A DNA stretch of 64,000 bases from Oscillospiraceae bacterium. Its GTDB lineage: Bacteria > Bacillota > Clostridia > Oscillospirales > Oscillospiraceae. The stretch lies in contig JAFYAQ010000022.1 in assembly GCA_017540645.1 (NCBI GenBank), positions 1-64,000 of the forward strand, in the 5' to 3' direction. Below the pieces are notes generated by a model. The model made no database searches, was not told where the DNA came from, and saw nothing but the letters and a program-made list of their open reading frames with translations. A program made the translations under genes and the position numbers. Of this stretch, positions 55,620-64,000 are shown piece by piece. Numbering within the stretch: position 1 is the first letter of the stretch; each line of letters opens with the position of its first letter.

Positions 55620-56984
55620 TTATTCCCAGAATTTACCGCCGCCGGCCAGAGCGGAGAGCTTGTCCCGCACGGTCAGCATGGAGGTATAGTTGGGAAGGAC
55701 ATACACCGGTTTCCCGGCATTCATCACCGCCTGGGCCAGTTCGTCCAGCGACGAATAGACCCGGATAACGCTGTCGTCCGCGCCGGCGTATTTTAAGCGC
55801 AGGCGCATGTCCTGGGAGCGGATGCCCCACACGCCGATGGCCGGGTACTGCCGCTTGCGGAACAGTCCCTCATAGTCCGCGTCCCATATCCAGCTCACGT
55901 CGGTCCCGTCCGGGGCGTTGTCGTTCAGGCAGAAGATGGGCAGATAATCCCCCTCCAGTGAGGCCAGGTATTCCAGCGCCCGGTCACAGCCGGCGGGGTT
56001 TTTCACCAGCACGATCTGCACCGGCGTATCGCCCACCTGCATGGACTCCATGCGGCCGAACATGGCGTTGAAATCCCGAAGAGACCGGCAGCACCGTTCC
56101 GTTTCCCAGCCCATGGCCCGGGCGGCGGTGAGGGCGGCCAGGGCATTGTACACGTTATACAGGGCGGGGAGACCCAGCTCCAGCTCCCGCTCTCCCTCCG
56201 GCGAGCGAAGGGTGATCCTGCTGCCGCCGGAGCGGGCTTCCAGGGCCTCACACCGCAGTGTGGGCTCCGGTCGGCGGGAGCCGCAGTTCGGGCAGTACCA
56301 GTCGCCCAGATGGGCGAAGGTGTGCCGCCGGTAGGCGTAACGCTCGCCGCAGCGGAGACAGCGGGGCGCGTCGGACACATTGGGCGTCTCGTCGGTGCTG
56401 ACCCCATCCACGCCGAAATACAGCACGGGGTTGGGCACGTCCACTCCCAGAGAGGCAGTCAGAGAGCAGTCCGCGTTCAGGCAAAGCACCGTTTCCGGAG
56501 AGGAGGCGATGCCCTTGGCAATATACTCCCGGGTGTGGGTGACCTCCCCGTAGCGGTCCAGCTGATCCCGAAAGAGGTTTGTCACCACCAGGGCCCTGGG
56601 CTTCAGAGCGCGCATCACAGCGGGGACGTTGCCCTCGTCGCACTCGATCACCGCCAGCTTGGCCCGGGGTCTGCCGAGAAGATCCGCGTTTTCTATGAAC
56701 TCCACTGCGATCCCATTGGTCAGATTGGCGCCGGAACGGTTGGAAAAGTAGGCGATGCCCTGCTCGCTCAGCATCCGTCGGAGCATCCCGGCGGTGGTGG
56801 TTTTTCCGTTGGTCCCGGTCAGCACCACGCTCTCCACGCGTTTTCCAAGCTCGGATAAAAGACCGGGGTACACCTTCAGCGCCAGCGTACCCGGCATGGC
56901 AGTTCCGCCCCGGCCCAGCAGCCGTATGCCCCAGCGGGCCAGGCGGCAGAGGAGACAGGCAAGAAAAATGCGCAGCTTTTTCAT
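55620..56984 (-). CDS. murT: Lipid II isoglutaminyl synthase subunit MurT
   Basis: A 454-residue Mur-ligase-like protein. The ATP loop is VVLTGTNGKTTTAGML (about 55), followed by the NRSGANLTNG motif, and a zinc ribbon inserted in the middle domain (CLRCGERY, YCPNCG) as in other MurT. The C-terminal DUF1727 region ends in the YTSMLTVRDKL motif. It activates the D-Glu carboxylate of lipid II for amidation with ammonia from GatD. The ATG at 56984 (MKKLRIFLACLLCRLAR) is preceded by GGGAGC and fits the family; a longer in-frame start lies at 57047. A promoter lies at 57021-57049. Confidence 0.94.
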   Translation of the reverse strand: MKKLRIFLACLLCRLARWGIRLLGRGGTAMPGTLALKVYPGLLSELGKRVESVVLTGTNGKTTTAGMLRRMLSEQGIAYFSNRSGANLTNGIAVEFIENADLLGRPRAKLAVIECDEGNVPAVMRALKPRALVVTNLFRDQLDRYGEVTHTREYIAKGIASSPETVLCLNADCSLTASLGVDVPNPVLYFGVDGVSTDETPNVSDAPRCLRCGERYAYRRHTFAHLGDWYCPNCGSRRPEPTLRCEALEARSGGSRITLRSPEGERELELGLPALYNVYNALAALTAARAMGWETERCCRSLRDFNAMFGRMESMQVGDTPVQIVLVKNPAGCDRALEYLASLEGDYLPIFCLNDNAPDGTDVSWIWDADYEGLFRKRQYPAIGVWGIRSQDMRLRLKYAGADDSVIRVYSSLDELAQAVMNAGKPVYVLPNYTSMLTVRDKLSALAGGGKFWE

Positions 56985-57020
56985 ATATGGATGCTCCCTT
57001 ATGTTCACAATATCCTTCAT

Positions 57021-57049
57021 AGTATACTCGCTTTCCCGAAAAAGCACAA
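57021..57049 (-). promoter_or_regulatory. Probable murT-gatD-nadE promoter
   Basis: On the minus strand TTGTGC (57049-57044) and TATACT (57026-57021) are 17 bp apart, directly after the nagB terminator. Confidence 0.6.
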
Positions 57050-57050
57050 G

Positions 57051-57086
57051 AAAAATCCCTGCGGGATCGGAAGAATCCCGCAGGGA
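57051..57086 (-). terminator. Terminator of the glmM-nagB operon
   Basis: On the minus strand TCCCTGCGGGAT and ATCCCGCAGGGA form a 12-bp stem (57086-57075 with 57067-57056), followed by TTTTT (57055-57051). Confidence 0.85.
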
Positions 57087-57115
57087 AGCTTTGCGGAGCT
57101 TATGACGACGTTCTC

Positions 57116-57847
57116 TCAGCCCTTGTAGCCGATCTCGTCGGCCAGGGACTGCTCCAGGAAGACCACCGCGTCCCGATGCAGCCGCAGGAAGGTGGCGGGG
57201 CAGTGGGGGTCGATCCGGTCCTGCATCAGCAGCTTGGCAGCGGCGTCTTTCTTGCTGCCGCTGATGATCAGCAGCAGCTTCCGGGCGCGCATGATGTTGC
57301 CCATGCCCATGGTGAGAGCGTAGCGGGGCACATCGTCCCGGGTAGCGAAGAAACGGGCATTGGCGTCGATGGTGCTCTCGTCCAGCACTTCCTTGTGGGC
57401 CCCGTCATAGAGGGTGTCGCCCGGCTCGTTGAAGCCCAGATGGCCGTCGGGCCCCACGCCCAGCACCTGGATGGCCACGTCGGAGGCGTCCAGCACGGCG
57501 TTGAACTCCCGGAGGTTTTCTTCCACATCGCCCACGCCCTTGGCCACATAAGTGTTGGCCTTATCGATGTTGATGTGATCGAAGAGATTGTCGTTCATGA
57601 AATAACGATAGCTCTGGTCATGGCTGGGCTCCAGGCCTACATACTCATCCAGGTTCACGCTGTGGACCTGGGAAAAATCCAGACCCTCTTCCTTGCAGCG
57701 GCGGCTCAGCTCCTGGTACATACCCACAGGGCTAGAACCGGTGGCGAGACCAAGGGTGCACCGGGGGTCCCGACGGACCTCGGCCTCGATCTCATCGGCG
57801 GCCAGGGCGCACATTTCCTTGTAATCCTTTGCTACAACAACGCGCAT
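57116..57847 (-). CDS. nagB: Glucosamine-6-phosphate deaminase
   Basis: A 243-residue enzyme converting glucosamine-6-phosphate to fructose-6-phosphate and ammonia, the reverse direction of GlmS. Motifs are GLATGSSPVGMYQEL, VNLDEYVGL and GVGPDGHLGFNEPG, covering phosphate and active-site residues including the Asp-His pair. It is the last gene of a three-gene amino-sugar unit with glmM and a beta-helix protein, 23 bp after the latter. It releases free ammonia, linking it functionally to the nitrogen genes nearby. Confidence 0.95.
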   Translation of the reverse strand: MRVVVAKDYKEMCALAADEIEAEVRRDPRCTLGLATGSSPVGMYQELSRRCKEEGLDFSQVHSVNLDEYVGLEPSHDQSYRYFMNDNLFDHINIDKANTYVAKGVGDVEENLREFNAVLDASDVAIQVLGVGPDGHLGFNEPGDTLYDGAHKEVLDESTIDANARFFATRDDVPRYALTMGMGNIMRARKLLLIISGSKKDAAAKLLMQDRIDPHCPATFLRLHRDAVVFLEQSLADEIGYKG

Positions 57848-57870
57848 GTTGACTCCTCCTATATATTTTT

Positions 57871-58542
57871 TCAGAATTTAAACTCTCTGGGGATGATGTT
57901 GCCGCTGAGCTTGCGGATACAGTTCTCCGGGACGACGCCCCGGACGCAGGACGTGGGATAGACGCTGGCATCCCGGCCGATGACAGTGCCCGGATTCAGC
58001 ACGCTGTTGCAGCCGATCTCCACCCGGTCGCCCAGGAAGGCGCCCACCTTTTTCCGGTTGGTGGGGATCTCCTCGCCCTGGTTGTGGATCACCACGTTGA
58101 TCTTGTCGCTCTTCACGTTGCTGGTGATGGAGCCGGCGCCCATGTGCGCCTTGTAGCCCAGGATGGAGTCGCCTACATAGTTGTAGTGGGGGACCTGGAC
58201 ATTGTCGAAGAGGATGACGTTTTTCAGCTCCGTGGAGTTGCCCACCACGCAGTTGTCGCCCACCAGAGCGTTGCCCCGGATGAAGGCACCGGGCCGCACC
58301 TCGGTCTTGTGGCCGATGATGCAGGGTCCGCCGATCCAGGCGGTGGGGTAGACCTTCGCGTCCCGGGCGATCCAGATGTTTTCCTCCGTGTGCTCATATT
58401 CCTCGGGGGGAAGCTTCTCTCCCAGCGTGAGGATCAGCTCACCGATGCCAGCCAGGGCCTCCCAGGGGAAGGTATACTGCCGCAGATACTCTGCCGCCGC
58501 GGTATGGCTCAGATCAAAAAGGTCGTTGATGGTCAGCTTCAT
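57871..58542 (-). CDS. Left-handed beta-helix protein, GlmU C-terminal-like (putative acyltransferase)
   Basis: A 223-residue protein without a nucleotidyltransferase domain. After a helical N-terminus (about 1-50) it has the hexapeptide-repeat pattern of a left-handed beta-helix (about 55-200: IWIARDAKVYPTAWIGGPCII, VRPGAFIRGNALVGDNCVVGNS, and the GlmU-like NYVGDSILGYKAHMGAGS). It resembles proteins annotated as UDP-N-acetylglucosamine diphosphorylase or sugar-1-phosphate acetyltransferase. The 4-bp ATGA overlap with glmM and the nearby nagB suggest acetylation of glucosamine-1-phosphate, but this is inference. The uridylyltransferase half of GlmU would have to be elsewhere. Confidence 0.75.
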   Translation of the reverse strand: MKLTINDLFDLSHTAAAEYLRQYTFPWEALAGIGELILTLGEKLPPEEYEHTEENIWIARDAKVYPTAWIGGPCIIGHKTEVRPGAFIRGNALVGDNCVVGNSTELKNVILFDNVQVPHYNYVGDSILGYKAHMGAGSITSNVKSDKINVVIHNQGEEIPTNRKKVGAFLGDRVEIGCNSVLNPGTVIGRDASVYPTSCVRGVVPENCIRKLSGNIIPREFKF

Positions 58543-59906
58543 TTCTTTTTCACCTCGATCAGATGCCCGGAGGCGTCCATGGCCGCGATGATGTCGTCCA
58601 CGGCCTTTTCACAGTCGGACTGGTCCAGAGCCTCGGACATGACCCGGAGCACCGGCTCGGTGCCGCTCTTGCGCAGCAGCACCCGGCCGCTGTCGCCCAG
58701 CATTTTTTCGGCCTCGGCCACGCCGGCCTGGACCGCCGGATCGGCCAGTGTGCCGTCCTTGTCGTCGACCTTCACGTTTTTCAGCACTTGGGGGTACATG
58801 GTCATACCGTCGGCCAGCATGCTCAGGGGCATTTTCTTTTCCAGCATGGTCATCATCACCATCAGGGAGGTGAGGATGCCGTCGCCGGTGCTGGCGTACT
58901 TGCCGAAGATGATGTGGCCGCTCTGCTCGCCGCCCAGGATGTAGCCGTTCTGCATCATGTTTTCCGCCACGTATTTATCGCCCACAGGGGTCTTTTCCGT
59001 GCGGATGTTCAAAAGGTCCAGGGCCTTGTAAAGACCCATATTGCTCATGACGGTGGTGACCACGGTGTTGCCGTCCAGCAGACCGGCTTCCTTGAAATAC
59101 TTGCCGCAGATATACATGATATGGTCGCCGTTGATCACATTGCCCTTCTCGTCCACACACAGGCAGCGGTCCGCGTCCCCGTCATAGGCAAAGCCGATGT
59201 CCAGGCCGTTGTCCACCACGAACTTCTGCAGACCCTCGATGTGGGTGGAGCCGCAGCCCAGGTTGATATTCACACCGTCGGGCTGGTTGTTGATCACATA
59301 CACCTTGGCGCCCAGGGCCTCATATACCGCACGGGCGATGTTCCAGCTGGCCCCGTTGGCGCAGTCCAGGCCCACCTTGCAGCCGTTGAAGCCCCGGGTG
59401 GGGATGGTCATAAGGTAGCCGATATAGCGGTTGCGTCCGGCGGCGTAGTCGATGACATTGCCCATGTGCTCCCGCTCGGCCAGGGGGATCTCGCCGGCCT
59501 GGCCGTCGATGTAGGCCTCGATCTTCTCCTCGATCTCCGCCTCGATCTTCTGGCCGTTGGCCCGCATGATCTTGATGCCGTTGTCGTAAAAGGGGTTGTG
59601 GCTGGCGGAGATCATGATGCCGCAGTCAAAGCCGTCGGTCCGGCAGCAGTAGCTGACGGAGGGCGTGGTGGTTACATGCAGCAGATAGGCGTCCGCGCCG
59701 GAGGAGGTGATGCCGGCGGAGAGGGCGTACTCCAGCGTGTAGGAACTGCGGCGGGTATCCTTGCCGATGATGATGCGGGCGCGGCCGTCCGCGTGCCGCT
59801 GGTTGTAGTACCAGCCCAGATACCGGCCAACCGCAAAGGCCTTTTCCGCGGTCAGCTCCTTGTTGGCCTCTCCGCGAAACCCGTCTGTTCCGAAATATTT
59901 ACCCAT
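58539..59906 (-). CDS. glmM: Phosphoglucosamine mutase
   Basis: A 455-residue phosphohexomutase converting glucosamine-6-phosphate to glucosamine-1-phosphate. The N-terminus GKYFGTDGFRGEAN, the active phosphoserine motif MISASHNPFYDNGIK, the metal-binding DGDADRCLCVD and the C-terminal RKSGTEPVLRVM phosphate-binding loop are all present. The ATG at 59906 gives the family N-terminus; the frame is open further upstream but overlaps the promoter region. It is divergent from the second GSIII gene and overlaps the beta-helix gene by 4 bp. Confidence 0.96.
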   Translation of the reverse strand: MGKYFGTDGFRGEANKELTAEKAFAVGRYLGWYYNQRHADGRARIIIGKDTRRSSYTLEYALSAGITSSGADAYLLHVTTTPSVSYCCRTDGFDCGIMISASHNPFYDNGIKIMRANGQKIEAEIEEKIEAYIDGQAGEIPLAEREHMGNVIDYAAGRNRYIGYLMTIPTRGFNGCKVGLDCANGASWNIARAVYEALGAKVYVINNQPDGVNINLGCGSTHIEGLQKFVVDNGLDIGFAYDGDADRCLCVDEKGNVINGDHIMYICGKYFKEAGLLDGNTVVTTVMSNMGLYKALDLLNIRTEKTPVGDKYVAENMMQNGYILGGEQSGHIIFGKYASTGDGILTSLMVMMTMLEKKMPLSMLADGMTMYPQVLKNVKVDDKDGTLADPAVQAGVAEAEKMLGDSGRVLLRKSGTEPVLRVMSEALDQSDCEKAVDDIIAAMDASGHLIEVKKK

Positions 59907-59958
59907 AAAGAAAACCACTTCCTTCCAAGAATCGGGAAACCAAAACTTTTGACAGCTT

Positions 59959-59987
59959 ATAATAATGCCTGCAGCTTGTGTTGTCAA
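59959..59987 (-). promoter_or_regulatory. Promoter of the glmM operon
   Basis: On the minus strand TTGACA (59987-59982) and TATTAT (59964-59959) with 17 bp between. Confidence 0.75.
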
Positions 59988-60015
59988 TTTTTTTTTCAGT
60001 TCATGAAAGGAGCAA

Positions 60016-60045
60016 TTGACAAGGACCCGATTTAAATTGTATTAT
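60016..60045 (+). promoter_or_regulatory. Promoter of the second GSIII gene
   Basis: TTGACA (60016-60021) and TATTAT (60040-60045) with 18 bp between; a TATAAT at 60049-60054 is too far from this -35. The leader of about 50 nt has no terminator hairpin, unlike that of glnN at 40.6 kb. Confidence 0.6.
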
Positions 60046-60104
60046 TGATATAATTTTTTTGATGACGATGATTTGCTATGGGAATATAGAGAGGGGGAAA
60101 CACA

Positions 60105-62198
60105 ATGAGCAATATCACGGACAGCTTCGGCTCCATGGTATTCGGCGACGAGGCCATGAAGGCCCGCCTGCCCCAGGACGTTTATGCGGCCCTTCGCTCC
60201 AGTCAGCGCTACGGTACCCGGCTCAAGCGTTCGGAGGCGGACGTGGTGGCCACTGCCATGAAGGACTGGGCGGTTGAGAAGGGGGCCACCCACTTCACCC
60301 ACTGGTTCCAGCCCCTGACCGGCATCACCGCCGAAAAGCACGACAGTTTCATCACGCCCACCGGCGAGGGCCGTTCTATCCTGGAATTCTCCGGCAAAGA
60401 GCTGATCCACGGGGAGCCGGACGCCTCCAGCTTCCCCTCCGGCGGTCTGCGGGCCACCTTTGAAGCCCGGGGCTACACCGCCTGGGATCCCACCTGCAAT
60501 GCCTTCGTGAAGGACAACGTGCTGTGCATCCCCACGGCCTTCTGTTCCTTCGGCGGGGAGGCCATCGACCAGAAAACGCCCCTGCTGCGGAGCATGGTGG
60601 CACTGAGCAAGCAGTGTCTGCGCATTCTGCGTATCTTCGGGGACAACGAGACCCGGGCCGTCCTGCCTATGGTGGGAGCGGAGCAGGAGTACTTCCTGGT
60701 GGATCGGGAGATGTTCCGCCGCCGCCGGGACCTGGTGTACACCGGCCGCACGCTGATGGGGGCACGCCCGCCCAAGGGCCAGGAGCTGGACGACCATTAT
60801 TTCGGGGCCATCAAGCCCCGGGTGGCCGCATTCATGGCGGATCTGGACCAGGAGCTGTGGCGCCTGGGGGTCCCGGCCAAGACCGAGCACAACGAGGTGG
60901 CGCCGGCCCAGCATGAGCTGGCCTGCGTTTACACCACGGCCAACATCTGCGCCGACCAGAACCAGCTGGTGATGGAGCGCATGAAGCGTCTGGCCGACCG
61001 GCACGGCATGGTCTGTCTGCTCCATGAAAAACCCTTTGCCGGCATCAACGGCTCCGGCAAGCACAATAACTGGTCCATTGCCACCGACACCGGGGAGAAC
61101 CTTCTGAACCCCGGGGACACCCCGGCGGAGAACGCCCAGTTTTTGCTTTTCCTCACCGCCGTGATCCAGGCGGTGGACGAGTTCCAGGATCTGCTGCGTA
61201 TCAGTGTGGCCGGAGCGGGGAACGACCACCGGCTGGGCGGAGACGAGGCTCCTCCGGCCATCCTCTCCGTGTTTCTGGGGGACGAGCTGTGCTCCATCCT
61301 GGATTCCATTGAGAGCGGCACTTCCTATACACCCGGCGAAAAAGTGACCTTCAAGGTGGGCGTCCACGCCCTGCCGCGTTTCCCCCGGGACGCCACGGAC
61401 CGGAACCGGACTTCGCCCTTTGCCTTCACGGGAAATAAATTCGAGTTCCGTATGCTGGGCTCCTCCGCCTCCATCTCCGAGGCCAACATCGTTCTGAACA
61501 CGGCGGTGTCGGATGTGCTGCGGCGCTATGCCGACGCCCTGGAGGGAACGACGGATCTGGATACCGCCCTGCACGATCTGATCGGTGCTGCCATACGCAA
61601 GCATCGCCGCATCCTGTTCAACGGCAACGGCTACGATGCGGCCTGGGTCCGGGAGGCGGAGCGCCGGGGCCTGCTGAATCTCCGGGCCACGCCGGAATGC
61701 ATGGCCTATATGCTGGACAAAAAGAATGCGGACCTGTTCTCCCAGGCCAGGGTGCTGAGCGAGACCGAGCTTCACGCCCGTTATGAGATCATGCTTCAGC
61801 ACTACGCCAAGGAGGTCAAGATCGAGGCTCTGACCATGCTGGATATGATCCGCAAGGATGTGCTGCCCGCGGTCAGCCGCTTCACCGGGGAGCTGAGCCG
61901 GACAGCGGAGAAAAAGCGCGATCTCTGCGGGGAGGATGCCTGCCGCTATGAGACGGAGCTGTGCAGCCGGCTCTCGGCCCTGGTCACCCGGGCCTGGGAC
62001 GGAGCCGCCGCCCTGGAGAGCGCGGTGGAGGAGAGCGGCCGGGCGGACAGCACAGAGGCCTTTGCCCTGTGCTGCTGGAAAAAACTTTTGCCCGAGATGG
62101 CAGAGCTTCGCCGCTGCGCCGATGAGATGGAGACCATCACGGATAAGCAGTTATGGCCCTATCCGTCCTACGGCGAGATTCTCTTCAGCGTATACTGA
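60105..62198 (+). CDS. glnN: Glutamine synthetase type III (second copy)
   Basis: A 697-residue GSIII paralogous to the gene at 38483-40573, with the same key motifs ([21 protein letters not shown] in part, [32 protein letters not shown]). It has its own promoter and is a single-gene unit between glmM and a terminator. Length and motifs look intact, so it should be active. The different leader, with no attenuator, suggests it is expressed under different conditions from the first copy. Confidence 0.95.
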   Translation: MSNITDSFGSMVFGDEAMKARLPQDVYAALRSSQRYGTRLKRSEADVVATAMKDWAVEKGATHFTHWFQPLTGITAEKHDSFITPTGEGRSILEFSGKELIHGEPDASSFPSGGLRATFEARGYTAWDPTCNAFVKDNVLCIPTAFCSFGGEAIDQKTPLLRSMVALSKQCLRILRIFGDNETRAVLPMVGAEQEYFLVDREMFRRRRDLVYTGRTLMGARPPKGQELDDHYFGAIKPRVAAFMADLDQELWRLGVPAKTEHNEVAPAQHELACVYTTANICADQNQLVMERMKRLADRHGMVCLLHEKPFAGINGSGKHNNWSIATDTGENLLNPGDTPAENAQFLLFLTAVIQAVDEFQDLLRISVAGAGNDHRLGGDEAPPAILSVFLGDELCSILDSIESGTSYTPGEKVTFKVGVHALPRFPRDATDRNRTSPFAFTGNKFEFRMLGSSASISEANIVLNTAVSDVLRRYADALEGTTDLDTALHDLIGAAIRKHRRILFNGNGYDAAWVREAERRGLLNLRATPECMAYMLDKKNADLFSQARVLSETELHARYEIMLQHYAKEVKIEALTMLDMIRKDVLPAVSRFTGELSRTAEKKRDLCGEDACRYETELCSRLSALVTRAWDGAAALESAVEESGRADSTEAFALCCWKKLLPEMAELRRCADEMETITDKQLWPYPSYGEILFSVY

Positions 62199-62213
62199 TA
62201 CAAAAATGAAAAT

Positions 62214-62248
62214 ACGGCCATTCCGGCATACCGGCATGGCCGTTTTTT
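62214..62248 (+). terminator. Terminator of the second GSIII gene
   Basis: ACGGCCATTCCGG (62214-62226) pairs with CCGGCATGGCCGT (62231-62243) with one mismatch, around CATA, then six T. The following 62249-62377 shows no gene. Confidence 0.88.
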
Positions 62249-62377
62249 CATAGCGGCAGGGGAGCCGCATGTCTTTTCCTGTTGCTTTTCTGCCGCATTT
62301 CAGCTAATATGTTTTTTGTTGCGAATCAAGCTCGATCGCTGCGGGGAGGGGCCCGCGGATCGTGGAAGGGGAGCTTT

Positions 62378-64000
62378 ATGACCTTAGGGAGCTTTTTGTA
62401 TCAGCTGTGCCTGGCGCCGCTGATGCTTTTGATGGAGACCATCTTCGGAGTTTTTGTCGTCCTCACCAGACATGTGGGACTGGCCATATTCCCGCTGAGC
62501 CTGGTATTGAACTTTCTGCTGCTGCCTTTTTATCTGCGCGCGGACACGATCCAGCGCCAGGAGCAGGAGCGGCAAAAAGCCATGGAAAAGGGCCTTGCGC
62601 ATATCCGCAAGACCTTCCGGGGCGACGAGCGCTACATGATGATTCAGACCTATTACCGCCAGAACAATTATAAACCGATCTATGCCCTCCGCAGCGCCCT
62701 GCCGCTGCTGCTCCAGGTGCCCTTTTTCATTGCCGCCTATCGTCTCTTGTCCGACCTTCCGGCGATGACCTACGCAAAGTTTTACGCCATCCCGGCCCTC
62801 GGATCGCCGGACGGGATGTTGAAGCTCGGCAGCCTTACGCTCAATCTGCTGCCCATTCTCATGACGGCCATCAATATACTCTCCAGCGAGATCTATGCCA
62901 AGGGTATGCCGCTGAAGGACAAGCTGAAGCTTCACGCCATGGCGCTGATCTTCCTGGTGCTGCTGTACCGTTCCCCCGCGGGACTGGTGCTGTATTGGAC
63001 GCTGAACAATCTCTTCTCCCTGTGCAAGAACATCATCACCACCGCCAAAAACAAACGGCGGGCGCTGTGTATCGTCACATTGCTTGTGGGAGGCCTTGAC
63101 CTCTGGTACACCTTTACGGACGGCAGAAACACCAAAATTCGGTTTTTGACCTTCCTGGCCATCGGTATGCTCTTTTTGCTGCCCACGGCCTGGCAGCTGC
63201 TGCGCGCCGTTTGGAAACCGCGTCCCCGAAGGACATCGTCGGAGGGAGCTGACAGGTCCCTGTATCTCTATGCGGCGATCTTTTGCACCCTGTTTGCCGG
63301 CGGACTGATCCCCTCTGCCGTGATCGGCTCCTCCCCGGAGGAATTCGTCGTTCTCACAAACTTCCACTCTCCGCTGCTGTATGTGCTGTATTCGCTGCTG
63401 CTGGCGGCCGGCGTGTTTCTCATCTGGCTGGGGTTGTTTTACTACCTGGCCGACGAGCAGGGCAGGGGACTCTTCGGCGCCGGTATGTGGCTGCTGTGCG
63501 GGGTCGCCGTCACAGACTACCTGTTTTTCGGCACCCGGATGGGGAATCTCTCCCGGGAGCTGCTGTATGATTCCGGGGTCGGCTTCTCCCTCCGGGAAAT
63601 GCTCCTCAACGCCGGTGTGCTGGCCGCCTTGTGCGCGCTGCTGCTGCTCGTATGGTGGAAGCGGCGCAAGCTGGTGAAGGCGGCCTATCCCGTGCTGATC
63701 CTGGCGGTGTTTGCCATGACGGCCTGGAACTGTGTGGGGATCCAGCGGTCCGTGCCCCATATCAAAAGCGTCATCGCCCGGCAGGAGGAACAGGGGGAGC
63801 TGGATCATTTGTTCACCCTCAGCAAAAAGGGCAGGAACGTGATCGTCCTTATGCTGGACCGGGCCATCGACGGCTTCGTGCCCTACATCTTCCGGGAGCG
63901 GCCGGAACTGGAGAGCCAGTTTGATGGCTTTACCTGGTACCCCAACACCCTGAGCTACGGTCCTTCCACCAATGTGGGCACGCCGCCCCTGTTCGGCGGA
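62378..64000 (+). CDS. YidC/Oxa1-like membrane domain fused to a sulfatase/LtaS-like domain (3' end outside window)
   Basis: The frame is open from the ATG at 62378 (AAGGGGAG upstream) to the window edge, 541 codons. Residues about 1-225 resemble a YidC/Oxa1 insertase: N-terminal TM, a charged cytoplasmic hairpin (RADTIQRQEQERQKAMEKG), then the typical LPLLLQVPFFIAAYRLL helix and two further TM segments with PAGLVLYWTLNNLFSL. About six more TM segments follow to residue 460, then an extracytoplasmic domain starting NVIVLMLDRAIDG and GPSTNVGTPPLFGG, as in alkaline-phosphatase-superfamily enzymes (metal-binding Asp, candidate nucleophile Thr). The function is unknown; transfer of phospho-groups to surface polymers is possible. 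Confidence 0.8.
   Translation, partial: MTLGSFLYQLCLAPLMLLMETIFGVFVVLTRHVGLAIFPLSLVLNFLLLPFYLRADTIQRQEQERQKAMEKGLAHIRKTFRGDERYMMIQTYYRQNNYKPIYALRSALPLLLQVPFFIAAYRLLSDLPAMTYAKFYAIPALGSPDGMLKLGSLTLNLLPILMTAINILSSEIYAKGMPLKDKLKLHAMALIFLVLLYRSPAGLVLYWTLNNLFSLCKNIITTAKNKRRALCIVTLLVGGLDLWYTFTDGRNTKIRFLTFLAIGMLFLLPTAWQLLRAVWKPRPRRTSSEGADRSLYLYAAIFCTLFAGGLIPSAVIGSSPEEFVVLTNFHSPLLYVLYSLLLAAGVFLIWLGLFYYLADEQGRGLFGAGMWLLCGVAVTDYLFFGTRMGNLSRELLYDSGVGFSLREMLLNAGVLAALCALLLLVWWKRRKLVKAAYPVLILAVFAMTAWNCVGIQRSVPHIKSVIARQEEQGELDHLFTLSKKGRNVIVLMLDRAIDGFVPYIFRERPELESQFDGFTWYPNTLSYGPSTNVGTPPLFGG

Noticed and set aside
60046..60104. ANTAR target in the leader of the second GSIII gene
   Set aside because: No terminator hairpin and no AxxGxx hairpin was found in this short leader.
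1..64000. tRNA, rRNA or insertion sequence genes
   Set aside because: All intergenic gaps were read; none contains a cloverleaf-like sequence with CCA end, rRNA segment or transposase fragment that I can recognise.

Overview
The window looks like chromosomal DNA of a GC-rich anaerobic Firmicute, most likely Clostridia of the Oscillospiraceae type (Oscillibacter, Flavonifractor or Lawsonibacter-like). This is inferred from gene content and order: greA-lysS, ftsE-ftsX-peptidase, type III glutamine synthetases, an Amt-PII fusion, MurT/GatD, BspA-like leucine-rich repeats and TRAP-TAXI transport, combined with strong TTGACA/TATAAT promoters and AGGAGG ribosome binding sites. No rRNA, tRNA, CRISPR array, insertion sequence or phage gene was seen.

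Layout. 1-2180: 3' end of tuf, a DUF4830 protein and an RsuA-type pseudouridine synthase. 2310-8957: one plus-strand operon of a PucR/CdaR-type regulator, ftsE, ftsX, two M23 (LytM) coiled-coil proteins and an S41 protein whose catalytic Ser and Lys are replaced. 9050-11119: greA and lysS behind a consensus promoter. 11121-13491: a hairpin-dense intergenic block, then a small accessory group (MNT nucleotidyltransferase, DUF4234-like membrane protein, chloramphenicol-acetyltransferase-like enzyme). 13643-15940: metY and metA, the O-acetylhomoserine route to homocysteine. 16046-19778: a TAXI-type TRAP transporter (binding lipoprotein, DUF1850 protein, fused permease).

19954-44267 is a glutamine/ammonia island. 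Reading along the minus strand from a promoter near 40.7 kb come glnN (GSIII), an ammonium transporter fused to a PII domain, nadE, purC, purF, asnB, gltB, gltD, purB, purA, pyrG and glmS: twelve tightly spaced genes over about 20.6 kb. On the plus strand, divergently, come guaA, a type I glutamine synthetase and an ANTAR RNA-binding regulator. Ammonia import, sensing, glutamine synthesis and most of the major glutamine amidotransferases thus lie side by side. The glnN leader carries a terminator whose left arm can instead form a small hairpin with an AxxGxx hexaloop, the signature of ANTAR antitermination targets.

44316-46609: an ArsC/Spx-like protein and a peptide-type binding lipoprotein. 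46723-54066: a 2421-residue secreted BspA-like protein with an embedded putative cysteine-peptidase-like segment. 54124-59906 (minus): a second nadE, then gatD-murT (amidation of lipid II, again glutamine-dependent), and glmM, a left-handed beta-helix protein and nagB (amino sugars). 60016-62198: a second GSIII. 62378 to the end: the 5' part of a YidC/Oxa1-like protein fused to an alkaline-phosphatase-superfamily (sulfatase/LtaS-like) domain, cut by the window edge.

All functional assignments come from motif recognition by eye; no database or structure search was run.
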